The notes below the pieces were generated by a model that did no database searches, was not told the DNA's origin, and saw nothing but the letters and a program-made list of their open reading frames with translations. Positions 7,008-8,877 of a DNA stretch of 8,877 nt are shown here, piece after piece. Position 1 is the first letter of the stretch. The number at the start of each line of letters is the position of its first letter. The stretch is from Planctomycetaceae bacterium (GTDB lineage Bacteria; Planctomycetota; Planctomycetia; Pirellulales; Thermoguttaceae). The stretch covers positions 1 through 8,877 of the forward strand of contig JAITBS010000004.1 in assembly GCA_031283515.1 (NCBI GenBank). The letters run 5' to 3'. The position numbers and the translations under genes were made by a program.

Positions 7008-7062
7008 GATTCGTTTAAACCGTATTACGTCTTAATTACTATGTTGTCATGGTAAACGAATC
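7008..7062 (+). promoter_or_regulatory. Inverted repeat just downstream of the promoter
   Basis: GATTCGTTTA (7008-7017) and TAAACGAATC (7053-7062) are perfect 10-bp complements 35 bases apart, starting 3 bases after the -10 box. They could form a stem in the 5' leader or mark a two-site operator. No known riboswitch pattern was recognised. Confidence 0.4.
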
Positions 7063-7092
7063 ACGGTTATGTCAAAGAAACCTTATAAAATG

Positions 7093-7097
7093 AGGAG
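7093..7097 (+). promoter_or_regulatory. Ribosome binding site of the DUF1559 leader
   Basis: GAGGAG (7092-7097) lies 7 bases before ATG 7105. It makes 7105, not 7069, the likely start of translation and argues that the frame containing the G tract is the authentic gene beginning. Confidence 0.6.
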
Positions 7098-7104
7098 TCT
7101 GAAA

Positions 7105-7314
7105 ATGGAAAATGTATTAAAATGTTTGGTTGTGTTTTTGGGGAATTTTTTGGTGAAAATTCCAATGTTAAAATGGATAGTCCAGGAAAAGCAGGGGGGG
7201 GGGGGGGGCTCTATAGAGGGAAGTTTTCACGTTCAAAACGCATTACTTAAAACATCACTCAACTTCTTCGAGCCACTTCATTCGGCTTCACGTTGGTCGA
7301 ACTTCTTGTGGTAA
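7105..7314 (+). other. N-terminal leader of the DUF1559 gene, frame-shifted from its body
   Basis: The frame starts MENVLKCLVVFLGNFLVKIP, crosses a 15-G run (7194-7208) coding for five Gly, and continues SIEGSFHVQNALLKTSLNFFEPLHS to about 7284. The leader ends where GFTLVELLVV begins one frame away (GGC TTC ACG TTG from 7284). One extra G at 7284-7285 would join them as PLHSGFTLVELLVV, the normal prepilin-type junction. As written, the leader frame runs on to a stop at 7312-7314 with SASRWSNFLW, which is meaningless out-of-frame sequence. This is either a real one-base deletion, programmed -1 slippage or a sequencing/assembly error. Confidence 0.55.
7194..7208 (+). repeat. Homopolymer run of 15 G
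   Basis: Fifteen consecutive G in an AT-rich region, inside the translated leader of the DUF1559 gene. With 15 G the leader stays open to about 7284. One G fewer would terminate at TAG 7214-7216 and one more at TAA 7248-7250. Tracts of this length are prone to slipped-strand changes and also to assembly miscounts. Confidence 0.85.
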
Positions 7315-8411
7315 TTGCGATTATCGGCGTGTTAATTGCTCTTCTGTTGCCGGCGGTTCAGGCGGCGCGTGAAGCCGCAAGACGAATGCAGTGTTCGAAT
7401 CATCTGAAACAAATAGGCATTGCTGTTCACAATTTCCATGACACTCGGAGTGGGTTACCACCGATTACTCTCGGTTCCACAACAGAGGGAGTATGCAGGG
7501 CTTCCTTGTTTCTTTTAATCTATCCCTTTATCGAACAACAATCTCTTTATGACTTGATTGGTAGTAAAGATTCTCCTACAGGAACATTAGCACGAAAAGG
7601 TTTCGATGTTGTTGTCCACGTTGACGGAGATAAGACTGCTACCGGTTACACAGATAAAGGAACGATTCAGTGGTGGGGACGATTTTCTGATGATGAACAA
7701 AAAGGTTTTGCTGCTGTTTCGCCGTATCGTTGCCCAACACGACGATCAGGAGGTTCTGATTCGATTTTTCAGGGAACAACCGCTTCAACAGACGAACCCG
7801 GTCCACTTGGCGACTATGCGGTTCCTTGTATTTGTACGACGAATCATTATTGGCATCTTTATTACATATCAAATTCTTCCGATCATTATAATAAACAGAA
7901 AGGTCCGTTTCGTGTAGCTCTAATCAATGGAGGTGACGGAAATTTAGGAGTATTCAATTATTGGAATCCACGTGATAATATGTCCTATTGGCAGGACGGA
8001 ACCTCCAATCAGTTGATTCTCGGTGAAAAACATATTCCGGTTGGTCGTTTGGGATTTTCCAAAGGAAATCAAAATGACTCAAATATTGCCAATTCAGCTG
8101 ACATGACTTATTTGGCAGCAGGTCGTTACGCAGTTGGAGCGGCAAGAAATATCAAAGCTTCAATTGCCTTATGCCGTCCAAACGATTTCATGGATAATGC
8201 AACGCAAAATTCTATTCAACCAACGATAACGGTTGGAACAACAGATACCAGCACCGGCGGAATTTACGGATTTGGCAGTTGGCATTCGGGAATCTGTAAT
8301 TTTTTGATTGGTGATGGTTCCGTTCGCGGTTTGCCGTTAACAACAAACCCCGATAATGTTCTTTATCCATTAACACAAGTTGATGATGGCATTGCTGTTA
8401 GTTTGCCATAA
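7293..8411 (+). CDS. DUF1559 family protein with prepilin-type N-terminus
   Basis: Member of the large planctomycete DUF1559 family: exported proteins of unknown function with a type IV prepilin-like membrane helix. Immediately upstream in frame is GFT (7284-7292), so the full motif is GFTLVELLVVIAIIGVLIALLLP, followed by the family hallmark AAREAARRMQCSNHLKQIGIA. The C-terminus has FGSWHSGICNFLIGDGSVRGLP, an H-x9-DG motif with His331 and Asp341-Gly342, and ends in DDGIAVSLP as the family does. Its length is full for the family. TTG 7293 is only the first start-like codon in this frame; an in-frame TAA at 7248-7250 blocks extension, and starting there would lose the cleavage site. The true start is probably ATG 7105 in another frame, so the copy may be a frameshifted pseudogene. 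Confidence 0.88.
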   Translation: MVELLVVIAIIGVLIALLLPAVQAAREAARRMQCSNHLKQIGIAVHNFHDTRSGLPPITLGSTTEGVCRASLFLLIYPFIEQQSLYDLIGSKDSPTGTLARKGFDVVVHVDGDKTATGYTDKGTIQWWGRFSDDEQKGFAAVSPYRCPTRRSGGSDSIFQGTTASTDEPGPLGDYAVPCICTTNHYWHLYYISNSSDHYNKQKGPFRVALINGGDGNLGVFNYWNPRDNMSYWQDGTSNQLILGEKHIPVGRLGFSKGNQNDSNIANSADMTYLAAGRYAVGAARNIKASIALCRPNDFMDNATQNSIQPTITVGTTDTSTGGIYGFGSWHSGICNFLIGDGSVRGLPLTTNPDNVLYPLTQVDDGIAVSLP

Positions 8412-8463
8412 CGTAAAACCATTACACAAATTATTCCATAACTGCCAAATATTCCTCCAAATA

Positions 8464-8736
8464 GAGCATCCGTCCCCAAGAACCGAACAGCCGTTCCCGA
8501 GAACCGAACTTCCGTCCCCAAGAACGGAACATCCGTTCCCAAGAACCGAACTTCCGTTCCCGAGAACCGAACTTCCGTTCCCGAGAACCGAACATCCGTT
8601 CCCAAGAACGGAACTTCCGTTCCCAAGAACGGAACTTCCGTTCCCAAGAACGGAGCGTTCGTTCCCAAGAACGGAGCATTCGTTCTTGAGGACAGAACAT
8701 TCGTTATTAGGAACGGAGCGTCCGTTCCTATTTACA
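8464..8736. repeat. Tandem array of thirteen 21-bp units
   Basis: Units begin GAAC or GAGC and continue roughly TTCCGTTCCCAAGAACG, in exact 21-bp register from 8464. Units 1-10 are closely similar; 11-13 (8674 onward) are diverged. Each unit can form a CCGTTC-CCAA-GAACGG hairpin (for example 8617-8632). Adjacent units form the alternative palindrome GAACGGAA-C-TTCCGTTC (8606-8622, 8627-8643). The unit length is a multiple of three and lacks stops, so open frames appear on both strands with heptapeptide repeats such as PRTELPF. I regard these as by-products, since no frame has a ribosome binding site. The rest of 8412-8768 holds no gene; no terminator is evident. Confidence 0.9.
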
Positions 8737-8768
8737 AACAAGTTTTTTTCATTAACCTAGAGATAATT

Positions 8769-8877
8769 ATGTCAGATTACATTCCCAGAAAAGATTCGGA
8801 ATTGGTCGCATGGAGTGCCAATTTCACCGCCCAAATCGTTGCGAATGCCCCAATATGGGAGATTCCGTACAACGAAG
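8769..8877 (+). CDS. N-terminal fragment of an unrecognised protein
   Basis: The frame opens at ATG 8769 and runs 36 codons off the window edge, starting MSDYIPRKDSELVAWSANF and continuing TAQIVANAPIWEIPYNE. There is no signal peptide. The xDYIPRxDxExxxWxxNF opening resembles a group of uncharacterised proteins of about 200 aa from gut and environmental bacteria that I recall only loosely; I assign no function. A weak AGAGA (8759-8763) precedes the ATG. It lies 32 bases after the 21-bp repeat array, which may therefore occupy its upstream region. Confidence 0.6.
   Translation, partial: MSDYIPRKDSELVAWSANFTAQIVANAPIWEIPYNE

Noticed and set aside
6768..7055. 95-codon open frame in the gap after the pseudopilin
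   Set aside because: It overlaps the post-stop repeat and the promoter, has no ribosome binding site, and its translation is low-complexity and unlike a protein.
7069..7104. ATG 7069 as start of the DUF1559 leader
   Set aside because: It has no ribosome binding site, whereas ATG 7105 has GAGGAG at 7-base spacing.
8464..8736. CRISPR array
   Set aside because: The units are contiguous and similar throughout, with no unique spacers, and no cas gene is near.
8363..8760. Open frames on both strands through the tandem repeat, encoding heptapeptide repeats
   Set aside because: They result from a 21-bp unit without stop codons; several frames are open at once and none has a ribosome binding site.
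1..8877. tRNA or rRNA genes
   Set aside because: No cloverleaf-like pattern with a TTCGA-type T loop and no rRNA signature was recognised by eye.

Overview
The window looks like chromosomal DNA of a low-GC, probably gut- or rumen-associated member of the Planctomycetota. The strongest taxonomic pointer is the gene at 7293-8411. It has the prepilin-like N-terminus, the AAREAARRMQCSNHLKQIG block and the C-terminal H-x9-DG motif of the DUF1559 proteins that planctomycetes carry in large paralogous sets. The AT-rich composition and the pectin-degrading enzyme fit a plant-fibre gut habitat. That habitat is inference.

Layout: 1-898 has no convincing gene and is a cluster of inverted-repeat elements (1-144, 367-569 and 621-756, plus an isolated end motif at 600-611). 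A secreted family 11 rhamnogalacturonan lyase follows at 899-3607. Next come a 67-aa protein (3840-4043) and an overlapping 513-aa papain/C39-like cysteine peptidase-like protein (4030-5571), apparently one transcription unit. A GspJ-like type II secretion pseudopilin lies at 5817-6752. A promoter, a leader holding a run of 15 G, and the DUF1559 gene occupy about 6976-8411. Then come thirteen 21-bp tandem repeats (8464-8736) and the start of an unrecognised gene (8769 to the window edge). All recognised genes are on the + strand.

The genes do not form one pathway. The lyase is an exported pectin side-branch enzyme. The pseudopilin and DUF1559 protein both carry type IV prepilin-type N-termini and would be processed by a prepilin peptidase. 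The small protein and peptidase-like protein form a separate two-gene unit with no obvious substrate nearby.

The points most worth a second look are: (i) the 367-569 element, made of two inverted homologous halves whose hairpin stems differ by compensatory base pairs, with a decayed third copy at 5634-5679; (ii) the G15 tract in the leader of the DUF1559 gene, together with a one-base frameshift just before the prepilin cleavage site; (iii) the overlapping small ORF and peptidase-like gene; (iv) a 19-bp repeat found just after two stop codons; and (v) the 21-bp minisatellite whose units form hairpins.
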